NCBI GenBank assembly: GCA_033764435.1
Contig: JANRIX010000031.1
Coordinates: 62,001-126,000 of the forward strand
Direction of reading: 5' to 3'
DNA length: 64,000 bases
Source of the DNA: JAEUMY01 sp033764435
GTDB taxonomy: Bacteria; Pseudomonadota; Gammaproteobacteria; Burkholderiales; Usitatibacteraceae
The notes beneath the pieces were generated by a model. That model was not told where the DNA came from. It searched no databases and worked only from the letters and a program-made list of their open reading frames with translations. The first letter of the stretch is position 1. Every line of letters starts with the position of its first letter. The position numbers and the translations under genes were made by a program. This document shows positions 8,897 to 16,925 of this stretch, in pieces.

Positions 8897-8908
8897 GCGA
8901 ATATTCGC
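8897..8908. repeat. Iterated palindrome GCGAATATTCGC, intergenic
   Basis: Exact copy 5 bp after the DUF1178 stop codon and 9 bp before a rho-independent terminator, between two converging genes. Confidence 0.9.
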
Positions 8909-8917
8909 GGGGGACGA

Positions 8918-8945
8918 AAAGGCCGGCATCGCCGGCCTTTCTGCT
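8918..8945 (+). terminator. Rho-independent terminator
   Basis: Ten-base-pair stem AAAGGCCGGC / GCCGGCCTTT with an ATC loop, followed by a short T-rich tail. The flanking A and T runs make it usable from both sides of this convergent junction. Confidence 0.8.
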
Positions 8946-9006
8946 TCATGCGGTCACCATCTCGCAAGGTCGCTGTATCCCGGGCTTGAGCGCCCGGCGC
9001 GGGCCT

Positions 9007-9393
9007 TCAACGCCGATGCGTGAGCAGGAATCGGCCCACCAGCCAGAACACGACACCGCCAATCGGTCCGAGGATGATCAGATTCCAGATCGGCATGAAC
9101 AGCAATCCCAGCGCAGCGGTCGAGCCCTTGGGCGCGATGAACACGGCGTAGTGCATGAACAGGTCGCCGGCCAGGCAGGCCACTGCATAGCCCAACCCGA
9201 AGCCGGCACGGGATGGCACGTAGGCAATCCCCGCCGCGATGGCGTACGGCAGCATCGAGACGAGCAACAAGCCGACGAGGAAGAGCGAGAAGCCGCCGTC
9301 CGCCTTGAACAGCGCCACGTAGCCATGCAACAGCGCTGCCACGCCGGCAATGGCATACGTGAGGCGGGTGGCTGTGAGCGGTGCGGCAATCAT
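9007..9393 (-). CDS. Small integral membrane protein
   Basis: 128-residue hydrophobic protein with four predicted membrane helices (LTYAIAGVAALLHGYVALF, FSLFLVGLLLVSMLPYAIA, GLGYAVACLAGDLFMHYAVF, WNLIILGPIGGVVFWLVG). I do not recognise the family. The ATG at 9393 was preferred to an upstream GTG at 9432, because the earlier start would place the whole inverted repeat that follows the TonB receptor gene inside this coding region. No good Shine-Dalgarno is visible. It lies downstream of the TonB receptor on the same strand but is separated from it by that hairpin, so it may be expressed alone. Confidence 0.6.
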   Translation of the reverse strand: MIAAPLTATRLTYAIAGVAALLHGYVALFKADGGFSLFLVGLLLVSMLPYAIAAGIAYVPSRAGFGLGYAVACLAGDLFMHYAVFIAPKGSTAALGLLFMPIWNLIILGPIGGVVFWLVGRFLLTHRR

Positions 9394-9396
9394 GGC

Positions 9397-9435
9397 GCGG
9401 TGTCCGGTGCGAATATTCGCATGCCCGGACACCGC
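9397..9435 (-). terminator. Inverted repeat with the palindrome in its loop
   Basis: A perfect 11-bp stem, GCGGTGTCCGG at 9397-9407 and CCGGACACCGC at 9425-9435, flanks a 17-base centre made of the 14-mer palindrome plus three bases. It begins 5 bp past the stop of the TonB receptor gene. There is no T run, so it would be a non-canonical terminator or an mRNA 3' end stabiliser. Confidence 0.65.
9409..9420. repeat. Iterated palindrome GCGAATATTCGC, intergenic
   Basis: Exact copy at the centre of the inverted repeat at 9397-9435; part of TGCGAATATTCGCA. Confidence 0.9.
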
Positions 9436-9440
9436 CGGGA

Positions 9441-11555
9441 TCAGAACTTGTAGGTCAGCATCAGCCGCAGCGTGCGCGGCTCCACAGGGTGAGTGTGGAT
9501 GTCGGTGACCGGGTCGGCCTCGCCGCGCAGGCGGGACTCATACAGGTAATCGATGTCCGACACCTTGCGGTCGAAGAGGTTGATGACTTCAAAGGCAATC
9601 CTCGCACGGCGATCCAGCTTGTAGCCCAGCTTCAGGCTGGCGAGCGTGGACGATGGCGAACGGACGCTGTTGTCCTCGATGAGCGGGCGCGCGCCGAAAT
9701 GGCGGATGCGCAAACCGCCAAACCAGGGGCGGTCGTCGTCGAAGGTGACGCCAAGCGATGCCGTGCGTTCGATGGAGCCCGGAATGTATTCGCCTTCCGT
9801 CGCGCTGTCGCTGAAGCGCGCGCGGGACAGCGCCACATCGGCATCGAAGTAGATGCCGCGTTTCGGAGACCAGAAGGCGGACAGCTCGATGCCCTTACGC
9901 TTGCTCGGGCGCGTGGCCTCGGTCGTGCCGGCGTCGCCAACGAAGAGCAGTTCCGAATCGAGCTTGAGATGCCACAGCGCTGCCGTGATCTGCACCGGGC
10001 CGAGCTCCGTGCGCAGGCCCAGCTCGGCGCCGCGCGATTTCACCAGCGGATTGACCTTGTCCAGCGGATCGCCGGTGGCGGGATCGACGGTGATGGTCGT
10101 GCCGCGTGCGTCATTGGAATGGAAGCTACGGCCCGCACTGGCGAAAAACTCGGTCTTGTCGAACGGGCCGAAGACCAGCGCGAGCTTGGGGCTGACGATG
10201 CTGTCCTTGACCACACCGCTGTTGGCGGGGACAAACGACTTCACGTCGAACTTGAATTCGTCGATGCGTGCGCCGGCCACGCTGCGCAGCCAGGGCGTCC
10301 ACTGGGTCGTGTTGCGAAGGTGGGCGGACAGGGTGCTTTGCTTCACCTCGTTGTCGGCGAAGGTCGTGTGCCGCGCGCGGCGGGTGGTGCCGAAGAGGCC
10401 AACCTGGTCGATGTCGTCACGACGCAGTTGCACGCCGATGGCCGTGGTCGATTCGACCGTCTTGCCGACCGGGCCGAGGCCGTGCGTGAAGCCGCGTTCG
10501 ACGCTGGCGCCATGCACGCGCCGCCGGTCAATCTGCTCGAACTGGTCGCCGCGCACCGGGTCGGCGGCGAAGTAAGTGAAATTCGAGAACAGGTCCAGCG
10601 TGTAGCGGGTGGTGAAGACGCTCGCATTGAGGTAGCCCGATTCATCCATCCACTGCCAGTCGGCTGACAGGCTGTCGCGGCGGGTATCGCCGCCATCGGA
10701 ATCGTCGAGGTTGCCGAAGCGGCTGATGAGTCCGCTGTCGAGCGCCCGTTGCGGCACCTGATGGTTCGAGTTCCACTTGTTGCGATAGGAGAGCGCCATC
10801 ACGCTGGCTTTCCCACCCATCGCGGCGAAGCTGTAGCGCAGCATGAGGTTCTTCTTGTCGAGCGACTCGGGCACTTCCCACGGGCCGTCGTTGCGCAGAC
10901 CCTCAATACCGATGACCAGATTGCCCGGCCCGAGTGTGCTGCCCAGCGCGGCGAAGAGACGACGGTAGCCGCGCTGGCCAATTTCCAGGCTCGCGCTGGA
11001 CTGGCCGAGCTTGCGGACATACTCGATGTCGGCCGCCCCGGCCGAGGAGAAGTCCCCTTCCTCGGCATAGTACGGCCCCTTCTTGTAGACGATGCGCTCG
11101 ATGAGCTCAGGGATGAGGAAGTTCACGTCGGTATAGCCCTGGCCGTGGGCGTGGGTGACGTGATTGAGCGGCATGCCGTTCAGCGTGGTGCGAAAGTCCG
11201 TGCCGTGATCCAGATTGAAGCCGCGCAGGAAATATTGGTTGGCCTTGCCGCCGCCCGAGTGCTGCGTGACGATGAGGCCGGGAATGGCCTCCAGCACCTC
11301 GCCGGGACGGGCGATGGGGCGATGCTCCAGTTGCTCCTTGCTCACGGTGCCCTCGCTGGCGGTGTCGGACTTGGCTTCGCGGCCGGCCGGGGCGGTCACA
11401 TCGATCTTGTCGACGCGCGGCTCGCCGGCAGCGAAGACGGTGCCGGCGGCGCCGGCAATCAGCAGGGCGATGAGCGGGTTGAGTGGACGCAGGGAGAGAC
11501 GGACGGTGGGCGTGCGCAGGGCGACGCGCCGAGAAGTGCAGGCGTGGCGGGACAT
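9441..11555 (-). CDS. TonB-dependent outer-membrane receptor
   Basis: 704-residue outer-membrane receptor. The ATG at 11555 gives a normal signal peptide (LRPLNPLIALLIAGAAGTVFA) and was chosen over an upstream start at 11639 that would read through an inverted repeat. A plug domain follows (PGEVLEAIPGLIVTQHSGGG, FLRGFNLDHGTDF, RIVYKKGPYYAEEGDFSSAG), then a beta-barrel ending in the aromatic TYKF. The plug has a histidine-rich stretch (NHVTHAHGQG), which could fit a metal or metal-chelate substrate, but the ligand cannot be read from sequence. No Fur box is evident upstream. It lies downstream of the OmpA-like gene on the same strand, separated by an inverted repeat. Confidence 0.88.
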   Translation of the reverse strand: MSRHACTSRRVALRTPTVRLSLRPLNPLIALLIAGAAGTVFAAGEPRVDKIDVTAPAGREAKSDTASEGTVSKEQLEHRPIARPGEVLEAIPGLIVTQHSGGGKANQYFLRGFNLDHGTDFRTTLNGMPLNHVTHAHGQGYTDVNFLIPELIERIVYKKGPYYAEEGDFSSAGAADIEYVRKLGQSSASLEIGQRGYRRLFAALGSTLGPGNLVIGIEGLRNDGPWEVPESLDKKNLMLRYSFAAMGGKASVMALSYRNKWNSNHQVPQRALDSGLISRFGNLDDSDGGDTRRDSLSADWQWMDESGYLNASVFTTRYTLDLFSNFTYFAADPVRGDQFEQIDRRRVHGASVERGFTHGLGPVGKTVESTTAIGVQLRRDDIDQVGLFGTTRRARHTTFADNEVKQSTLSAHLRNTTQWTPWLRSVAGARIDEFKFDVKSFVPANSGVVKDSIVSPKLALVFGPFDKTEFFASAGRSFHSNDARGTTITVDPATGDPLDKVNPLVKSRGAELGLRTELGPVQITAALWHLKLDSELLFVGDAGTTEATRPSKRKGIELSAFWSPKRGIYFDADVALSRARFSDSATEGEYIPGSIERTASLGVTFDDDRPWFGGLRIRHFGARPLIEDNSVRSPSSTLASLKLGYKLDRRARIAFEVINLFDRKVSDIDYLYESRLRGEADPVTDIHTHPVEPRTLRLMLTYKF

Positions 11556-11602
11556 GGTGGCGGGCGTGATGGTTGGTGAAGCGTGCGTGTTGTTTTTTGG
11601 GC

Positions 11603-11637
11603 GTCGCCCCTGCGAATATTCGCAAGAGGCGGGCGAC
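11603..11637. repeat. Inverted repeat around the palindrome
   Basis: GTCGCCC at 11603-11609 pairs with GGGCGAC at 11631-11637, enclosing the palindrome. It lies between the OmpA-like gene (ends 11748) and the TonB receptor start (11555), both on the minus strand, and could end the first transcript. Confidence 0.6.
11612..11623. repeat. Iterated palindrome GCGAATATTCGC, intergenic
   Basis: Exact copy within the inverted repeat at 11603-11637; part of TGCGAATATTCGCA. Confidence 0.9.
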
Positions 11638-11747
11638 ACTTTAGCGGAATTTGCTGCGGCGCATCATGCGGGATACGCCGGCTGGAAGCGGGTGGATGTT
11701 TCCCGACATCCACCCGCGCTTCGAGTCAGTTGGCGGACCGCGCTACG

Positions 11748-12650
11748 CTATTTCTTCACCAGCTCGACCCGCCGGTTCTTGGCGCGGCCCTCGTCGTTGC
11801 GGTTGTCCGCTACAGGGCGTTCCTGGCCGAAGCCGGCAGCGGAAAGCCGCTTCGGGTCGATGCCACCCGCCACGATGGCGGCCATGACCGCCTTCGCGCG
11901 GTTTTCGGACAGGGTCTTGTTGGCAGCAGCCTGACCCACACTATCGGTATGCCCTTCGACGGCGATCTTCAGCGCGCGTGCGGATTTCAGCATGGTCACG
12001 ATTTCACGCACCGTGGCCTGGCCGTCTGCCTTCAGGTCCCACTTGCCGGTGTCGAAGTTGATGTACAGCGCGACGAATCCGTTCTTGTTCAGTTCATCCA
12101 GCAGCTTGTTGGCCGTGACCAACTGCTGCATGCCGGCCACCTCGACAATCCACAACTTGTAGCTCTGCGTCGGTGCGCTGAAAATGCCGGGCTCGACCCG
12201 TACCCACACTTCCTTGCCGCCGGTCGTGACTTTCAGTGTCGTCTCGCCACCGTCGCCTTCGCGCGGCAGACGCTCATAGACCACCTCTCCGCCGATGCCC
12301 TTGATGGCGTTCTGGTAGTTGCGGATGAGCTGCAGTGCGCTCGGCTGCTTATCGGCGTTGTTGTGAAAGTAGTGGATGATCGTCGCATCACCTTCGATGG
12401 CCTTGCGCACCGGTTCGCTGCCTTTCTTCCCAATCGCCATCTCGACGGCGTTGAAGGCCTTCTCATATTCGGTGATGTGCGAATTCGGGTAGCGCGTCAG
12501 CAGCGGGTGGTCTTTGGCGTTGGGGATATCCACAGCGGCCAGCGCGGGCAACGCCGCCGCAAGCAGGACCAACATCCCGCGCCGCAACACAACCATGAGC
12601 GAGGCGTTGCCAGCGAAGATCAGTTTGCAGAGGCGCGGATCGAGGCGCAT
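11748..12650 (-). CDS. OmpA-family peptidoglycan-binding protein
   Basis: 300-residue envelope protein. A signal peptide is visible, most clearly from residue 26 (MLVLLAAALPALAA), so the true start may be at residue 19 or 26. The N-terminal region (about 40-190) resembles DUF4892-type lipoprotein or periplasmic domains. The C-terminal OmpA domain (about 190-300) shows NFDTGKWDLKADG, VEGHTDSVG, NKTLSENRAKAV and NRRVELV, which contain the residues that hold diaminopimelate of peptidoglycan. It probably tethers the outer membrane or a periplasmic complex to the cell wall. It appears monocistronic, with an inverted repeat downstream. Confidence 0.85.
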   Translation of the reverse strand: MRLDPRLCKLIFAGNASLMVVLRRGMLVLLAAALPALAAVDIPNAKDHPLLTRYPNSHITEYEKAFNAVEMAIGKKGSEPVRKAIEGDATIIHYFHNNADKQPSALQLIRNYQNAIKGIGGEVVYERLPREGDGGETTLKVTTGGKEVWVRVEPGIFSAPTQSYKLWIVEVAGMQQLVTANKLLDELNKNGFVALYINFDTGKWDLKADGQATVREIVTMLKSARALKIAVEGHTDSVGQAAANKTLSENRAKAVMAAIVAGGIDPKRLSAAGFGQERPVADNRNDEGRAKNRRVELVKK

Positions 12651-12723
12651 GACAAGTCCTTTGTCCGGAAGGGGAAACTCATTTTAGGGAGGTGGCGAGG
12701 GACTTGAAATCAGGATTCACCCG

Positions 12724-12789
12724 CGACGCAGCTACGTCGTGCACCGATATACCCACTGAAATCGTGGCAGCCTCGCTGCCTCGGTGCAC
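12724..12789. repeat. Nested intergenic hairpins
   Basis: Three stems are visible: CGACG (12724-12728) with CGTCG (12735-12739); GTGCACCGA (12739-12747) with TCGGTGCAC (12781-12789); and within the latter GGCAGC-CTC-GCTGCC (12766-12780). It lies between two minus-strand genes. It could be a 3' structure of the pilin-accessory transcript or a REP-like element; no second copy was seen in this window. Confidence 0.45.
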
Positions 12790-12826
12790 ATGATCTGCGC
12801 CAACGAGCAGCCGCATGGCTGACTTA

Positions 12827-13585
12827 CTACCAAGGCGAGTGCCAGGCATAGCCGACAATTTCGCCACTGCGCCGATCCAGAACCGCGGCGATGGACCGAC
12901 TGCGATCAATGAATGGCACGAACCCGAGCGCTGACTCTTCCGCCTGCTGGGCGCCGGCCACGTAGTTGATGTCGAGCACCGTGCCGGCAGGGAGGCGGCT
13001 TCGGAGTGTGTCCAGCGGCTTGGCCGCATCAGCAGCCACCTTCCATTGCATCGGGCGGTAGTACTTCGGGAAGCCCCAGTAGTCACGTCCGCCCCCCGCC
13101 ACGTCAAGGATGACCTTGTTCCGTTCCTCCAGATTGGTCGGCAGCTCCGCCAGCGCCCAGCGCGGCTTGCCGATTCCGATAGACTGAAACTCGGGAAACT
13201 TGGCCTCGGCAAGTTCCGCTGGGGAGACATCGTTGGCGCGCACAACCAGGAATCCGTCCTTGGCGAACGTGATGAATGCCGGTCGCGCCACGGCCAGGGT
13301 ATTCATGCCGTAGATCAGCGCGGCGAGCTGGACAGCCCCGATGACCGTGTAGTCGAAACTGAGTGCCAGCCTTGACTTGCCCGGCTTCGCGATGATCAGG
13401 GTGATGGTCGGGCCGAGGACCACATCAATCGCGATCAGCATCAGGAAAATCTCGAATCCACCCAGCAAACGGAGCAGGGGACTCGGATACCAGATCTGTG
13501 AAACGAACAAGGCGGCTGCCCCGGCGACAAGCGCGGAGCAGGCCAGATGAATAGAAAATGCTCTGAGTCGTGGGGACAGTGCCAT
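12827..13585 (-). CDS. TfpX/TfpZ family type IV pilin accessory protein
   Basis: 252-residue inner-membrane protein. The N-terminal third has three predicted membrane helices (IHLACSALVAGAAALFVSQIWY, FEIFLMLIAIDVVLGPTITLII, ALSFDYTVIGAVQLAALIYG) with the LRLLGG...D..LGP..TL core typical of TfpX/TfpZ, proteins that help surface display of particular type IV pilins. The C-terminal part is periplasmic and contains the conserved RWALAELP and GFVPFIDRS segments. No pilin gene is adjacent, which is unusual, as these genes are often next to a pilin allele. It indicates the cell has type IV pili. Confidence 0.8.
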   Translation of the reverse strand: MALSPRLRAFSIHLACSALVAGAAALFVSQIWYPSPLLRLLGGFEIFLMLIAIDVVLGPTITLIIAKPGKSRLALSFDYTVIGAVQLAALIYGMNTLAVARPAFITFAKDGFLVVRANDVSPAELAEAKFPEFQSIGIGKPRWALAELPTNLEERNKVILDVAGGGRDYWGFPKYYRPMQWKVAADAAKPLDTLRSRLPAGTVLDINYVAGAQQAEESALGFVPFIDRSRSIAAVLDRRSGEIVGYAWHSPW

Positions 13586-13735
13586 GGAACGAGCGACGGT
13601 TACGGGATTGCGGACGGAATTATGCGCGAACTTCGGTCATCTTGGCAGGCTGTGCTCAGAGCAGGAAAAGCGCATTATCCTTCTGGCGCAAACCGGGTAC
13701 GCTTATGTCCGTGAATCGGTAGCCGAGGAGGCGTC

Positions 13736-14038
13736 ATGACATCCAGTGCAGTGAATCAACATCGCGAGAAGCGGCCTGCAAAGTTGCGTCGCGCCCTGTG
13801 GGGCGCAGTTGCGTTGTTGCTTCTGGCGCCGCTCGTTGCAATGCAATTCACCAATGAGGTGAATTGGACGCTTGCTGATTTTGTCGTCTTCGGCTGCCTG
13901 CTGGCGATCACCGGGCTCGCTTGCGAGCTGGCTGTGCGCAAGATCCACGACCAGCGCTGGCGTATTGGTGCGCTGCTCGTCATCGCCATCGGGTTTCTGC
14001 TGGCCTGGGCGCAGGGTGCGGTGGGCATTTTCGGGTAG
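13736..14038 (+). CDS. Small membrane protein, function unknown
   Basis: 100-residue protein with a basic N-terminus and three predicted membrane helices (ALWGAVALLLLAPLVAMQF, ADFVVFGCLLAITGLACELAV, IGALLVIAIGFLLAWAQGAVG). The ATG has a strong Shine-Dalgarno (GAGGAGG), which supports it as real. It resembles short conserved hypothetical membrane proteins with an FTNEVNW-type segment before the second helix. It lies 61 bp before the SDR gene on the same strand and could be co-transcribed. Confidence 0.7.
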   Translation: MTSSAVNQHREKRPAKLRRALWGAVALLLLAPLVAMQFTNEVNWTLADFVVFGCLLAITGLACELAVRKIHDQRWRIGALLVIAIGFLLAWAQGAVGIFG

Positions 14039-14099
14039 CGCCGCGTCGCATGCGGGGCAAATGGACAACTAACGAAGAATTCAAAGAGGAGGAGATACC

Positions 14100-14882
14100 A
14101 TGAGCAAACACGCCAGCGCGAATTTCGACTTTTCCGGCACCACGACTGTCGTCACGGGTGGCGCCTCCGGCATTGGCATGAGCTGTGCGCTCGCCGTGGC
14201 CCGGGCAGGCGGCGATCTCATCATCTCGGCCAGCCGCAAGCCCGACAAGACAGCCGCCGCCATTGCGAAACTTTCCGGCGCGCGGGCCGGCATTGCGGTC
14301 GATGCCTTCCCCTGCGAGGTGGGCGAGGAGGCCAGCGTGTCGTCGTTCTTCGACGCCATCCACGGCGCGGGCAAGCGGGTCGACTACGTCATCCATTCCG
14401 CCGGCATTTCGCCCAACACCGATTTTTTCGACCAGACCCAGAAGGAATGGGACCAGGTGCAGAACACCAACGCCACGGGTGCATTCCTGGTCACCAAGCA
14501 CGCCGCGCGCATCATGCGTGGCAACGCCCCAAGTGGCGAATTCCGCGGCAAGATCCTGCTCATCACGTCGACCAACGGCATCAATTCCAACGATCCCGTG
14601 TCCGCGCACTACGACTCGTCGAAGGCGGCGGCCAACATGCTGGTCAAGAACGCGGCCGAGTTCCTGTCGCCAGACGGCATCGTCGTGAACGGACTCGCGC
14701 CGGGATGGATCAACACCGACCTCAACGCCACGCTGCCGCCGGACGTGCGCGAGAAGGAATCCGCCAAGATCTGGATGCGCCGCTGGGCCGAGCCGGAGGA
14801 GATGGCTGCCGTTGCATTGCATATCCTGACCATGCCCTACTTCATGGGGCAGGTGCTGATGGCGGATGGGGGGTATCGGTAG
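14100..14882 (+). CDS. SDR family oxidoreductase
   Basis: 260-residue short-chain dehydrogenase/reductase. It has the nucleotide-binding TGGASGIG motif (about 20-27), a variant HSAG in place of NNAG, and the catalytic pair Tyr171-Lys175 (YDSSK) with a preceding serine in LLITSTNG. The Asn in NTNATGAF completes the tetrad. PGWINTDLNATLP and the C-terminal MGQVLMADGGYR are standard. A very strong Shine-Dalgarno (GAGGAGGAG) precedes the ATG. The substrate is unknown; it is followed by a convergent junction with the glutaryl-CoA dehydrogenase operon, which gives no clear clue. Confidence 0.9.
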   Translation: MSKHASANFDFSGTTTVVTGGASGIGMSCALAVARAGGDLIISASRKPDKTAAAIAKLSGARAGIAVDAFPCEVGEEASVSSFFDAIHGAGKRVDYVIHSAGISPNTDFFDQTQKEWDQVQNTNATGAFLVTKHAARIMRGNAPSGEFRGKILLITSTNGINSNDPVSAHYDSSKAAANMLVKNAAEFLSPDGIVVNGLAPGWINTDLNATLPPDVREKESAKIWMRRWAEPEEMAAVALHILTMPYFMGQVLMADGGYR

Positions 14883-14903
14883 GCAGCGCGACTCTGGAGC
14901 ACT

Positions 14904-14915
14904 GCGAATATTCGC
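14904..14915. repeat. Iterated palindrome GCGAATATTCGC, intergenic
   Basis: Exact copy between the converging SDR and monooxygenase-fold genes, 21 bp after the SDR stop. Confidence 0.9.
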
Positions 14916-14933
14916 GTCGGAGAAGGGTGCTGT

Positions 14934-15251
14934 TCAGCCCTTTGCCGCACCGTTCAGAGCGGACTCATAGTGCAACACTGTCGGGAACGGGTCGTAGAAA
15001 TGATGCAGCAGCTTGCGCCATTCCTGGTATTCCGCCGACTGGCGAAAGCCCACCTCATGAGCTTCAATCGACGTCCAGCGGACGAGCAGCGCGTATTCAT
15101 CGGGCCGCTCGATGCAGCGCTGCAGTTCATGCGAGAGGTAGCCGGGCATTCCCGCGATGATGCGCTGGGCCTCTGAAAAGGCAGCCTCGAATTCCGAAGA
15201 CTGCCCGGTCTTGATCTTGAGTTGGGCGATTTCGAGGATCAAGGCGCTCAC
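14934..15251 (-). CDS. Antibiotic biosynthesis monooxygenase (ABM) fold protein
   Basis: 105-residue ferredoxin-like protein of the ABM family: LKIKTGQSSEFEAAFSEAQRIIAGMPGYLSHELQRC and EYALLVRWTSIEAHEVGFRQS match the family pattern. Members include heme- and quinol-cleaving oxygenases as well as many of unknown role. The GTG start overlaps the stop of the glutaryl-CoA dehydrogenase gene by four bases (GTGA), so the two are translationally coupled; this suggests a role linked to acyl-CoA or lysine/tryptophan breakdown, but nothing specific can be said. Confidence 0.82.
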   Translation of the reverse strand: MSALILEIAQLKIKTGQSSEFEAAFSEAQRIIAGMPGYLSHELQRCIERPDEYALLVRWTSIEAHEVGFRQSAEYQEWRKLLHHFYDPFPTVLHYESALNGAAKG

Positions 15252-16447
15252 CCGAACGCCTGAATCCCCGTCTGTGCCCGCCCCAGGATCAATGCATGCA
15301 CGTCATGAGTCCCCTCGTAGGTATTCACGGCCTCAAGATTCATGACATGACGGATCACGTGGTACTCGTCGGCGATGCCGTTGCCGCCATGCATGTCGCG
15401 CGCCACACGGGCGATGTCCAGCGCCTTGCCGCAGGCATTGCGCTTTACCAGTGAAATCATCTCGGGTGCGGCGCGGCCTTCGTCCATCAGGCGGCCCACG
15501 CGCAATGAGCCCTGAAGCGCCAGCGTGATCTCGGTCATCATGTTGGCCATCTTGAGCTGCATGAGCTGTGTTGCGGCCAGTGGCTTGCCGAACTGCTTGC
15601 GATCCAGGGTGTACTGGCGCGCTGCGTGCCAGCAGAATTCCGCCGCCCCCATCGCACCCCAGCTGATGCCGTAGCGCGCCTTGTTGAGGCAGCCGAAGGG
15701 ACCCTTGAGGCCCTTCACGTTGGGCAGCAAGTTCTCCTCGGGCACGAAGACTTCATCCATCACGATTTCGCCGGTGATGGAGGCGCGGAGCGAGAACTTG
15801 CCTTCGATCTTGGGTGCGCTCAAGCCCTTCATGGCCTTTTCGAGGATGAAGCCGCGAATCTCGCCGTCGTCATCCTTGGCCCAGACGACGAACACATCGG
15901 CAATGGGCGAATTGGTGATCCACATTTTGGCGCCGGAGAGGCTGTAGCCGCCTGCGACTTTCTTGGCGCGCGTGGACATGGAGGCGGGGTCCGATCCCGC
16001 ATTGGGTTCGGTGAGGCCGAAGCAGCCGACCCATTCGCCAGTGGCGAGCTTGGGCAGGTACTTTTCGCGCTGCGCCTCCGTGCCGTAGGCGTGGATCGGA
16101 TGCATTACCAGCGACGACTGCACGCTCATCGCGGAACGGTAGCCCGAATCCACGCGCTCGACTTCCCGCGCGATCAATCCATAGGCCACGCTGGACACGC
16201 CGGCGCAGCCATAGCCCTCGATGGTGGGGCCGAGGAAACCCAGCTCGCCCATCTCGCTCATGATTTCGCGGTGGAAGATTTCGTGGCGATTGGCTTCCAG
16301 GACGCGCGGCATCAGCTTTTCCTGACAGTAGGCGTGGGCCGAGTCGCGAATCATGCGTTCGTCGTCGGTGAGCTGATCATCGAGGAGAAAGGGATCGTCC
16401 CATTTGAAAACGGGCTTGGCGGAAGAGGGGAGGTCGTTGGGTTTCAT
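15248..16447 (-). CDS. gcdH: Glutaryl-CoA dehydrogenase
   Basis: 399-residue acyl-CoA dehydrogenase of the glutaryl-CoA type, which oxidises and decarboxylates glutaryl-CoA to crotonyl-CoA in lysine, tryptophan and benzoate breakdown. The catalytic glutamate is Glu378 in NTYEGTHD; GCFGLTEPNAGSDP and KMWITNSPIADVFVVWAKDD are the FAD and substrate segments, and RYGISWGAMGAAEFCWHAA is characteristic of GcdH. A good AGGAG precedes the ATG. The length equals that of known bacterial GcdH. It is co-transcribed with the ABM gene and divergent from hemP. Confidence 0.93.
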   Translation of the reverse strand: MKPNDLPSSAKPVFKWDDPFLLDDQLTDDERMIRDSAHAYCQEKLMPRVLEANRHEIFHREIMSEMGELGFLGPTIEGYGCAGVSSVAYGLIAREVERVDSGYRSAMSVQSSLVMHPIHAYGTEAQREKYLPKLATGEWVGCFGLTEPNAGSDPASMSTRAKKVAGGYSLSGAKMWITNSPIADVFVVWAKDDDGEIRGFILEKAMKGLSAPKIEGKFSLRASITGEIVMDEVFVPEENLLPNVKGLKGPFGCLNKARYGISWGAMGAAEFCWHAARQYTLDRKQFGKPLAATQLMQLKMANMMTEITLALQGSLRVGRLMDEGRAAPEMISLVKRNACGKALDIARVARDMHGGNGIADEYHVIRHVMNLEAVNTYEGTHDVHALILGRAQTGIQAFG

Positions 16448-16540
16448 GATGGGGCTCCTGAGAGAACCGGGATTTTACTCGTGGACGCTGTCTCTCGCGG
16501 CGGATGTCGTAGAGCGCTGTCGACAGGGGAGATCACTGAT

Positions 16541-16552
16541 GCGAATATTCGC
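16541..16552. repeat. Iterated palindrome GCGAATATTCGC, intergenic
   Basis: Exact copy in the gcdH-hemP divergent region. Its centre is about 20 bp, close to two helical turns, from the centre of the hemP Fur box. Confidence 0.9.
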
Positions 16553-16557
16553 TTGCA

Positions 16558-16576
16558 AATGCGAATAGTTCGCATT
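16558..16576 (+). promoter_or_regulatory. Fur box upstream of hemP
   Basis: AATGCGAATAGTTCGCATT, a perfect 9-1-9 inverted repeat that fits the 7-1-7 Fur model (TGmGAAT-n-ATTCkCA type). It lies 64 bp upstream of hemP, which is Fur-controlled in many betaproteobacteria. Confidence 0.75.
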
Positions 16577-16640
16577 AAGATGAATTCATGAACCGCCACC
16601 AAGATCGAATCCAGGCAGCCATCGCCCCAGGACACCCATC

Positions 16641-16826
16641 ATGACGACGCTGAAAAAACCCGCCATCACCCATCGCCCGCCCACCCGCGCTGCCGAGGCC
16701 GGCAACGGGTCGGGCGTCTCCAGCGAATTGCTGCTGGGCGAAAAGAGCGAACTGAAGATCCGCCATAACGGCGAGACCTACTCGCTGCGCAAGACGCGTC
16801 TGGGCAAACTCATTCTGACCAAATAG
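16641..16826 (+). CDS. hemP: Hemin uptake protein HemP
   Basis: 61-residue protein with the HemP signature at its C-terminal half: ELLLGEKSELKIRHNGETYSLRKTRLGKLILTK, which here ends the protein exactly as in the family. HemP is a small cytoplasmic protein found with haem uptake systems and in some betaproteobacteria needed for expression of the haem receptor. The N-terminal 25 residues are variable. Expression is very likely repressed by Fur with iron, from the box at 16558. No haem receptor is adjacent here. Confidence 0.9.
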   Translation: MTTLKKPAITHRPPTRAAEAGNGSGVSSELLLGEKSELKIRHNGETYSLRKTRLGKLILTK

Positions 16827-16925
16827 CGAACCCCACAACCCCCACCCCACGCAAGCCAGCCAACACGCGAATCTCTCTCCTGGGTGCAACGGGTCCGTCC
16901 CGGCGCGCCGCGTCCATAGCCAGCC

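Noticed and set aside
16561..16573. GCGAATAGTTCGC as a variant palindrome copy
   Set aside because: It is the centre of a 9-1-9 Fur box in front of hemP, which explains it fully.
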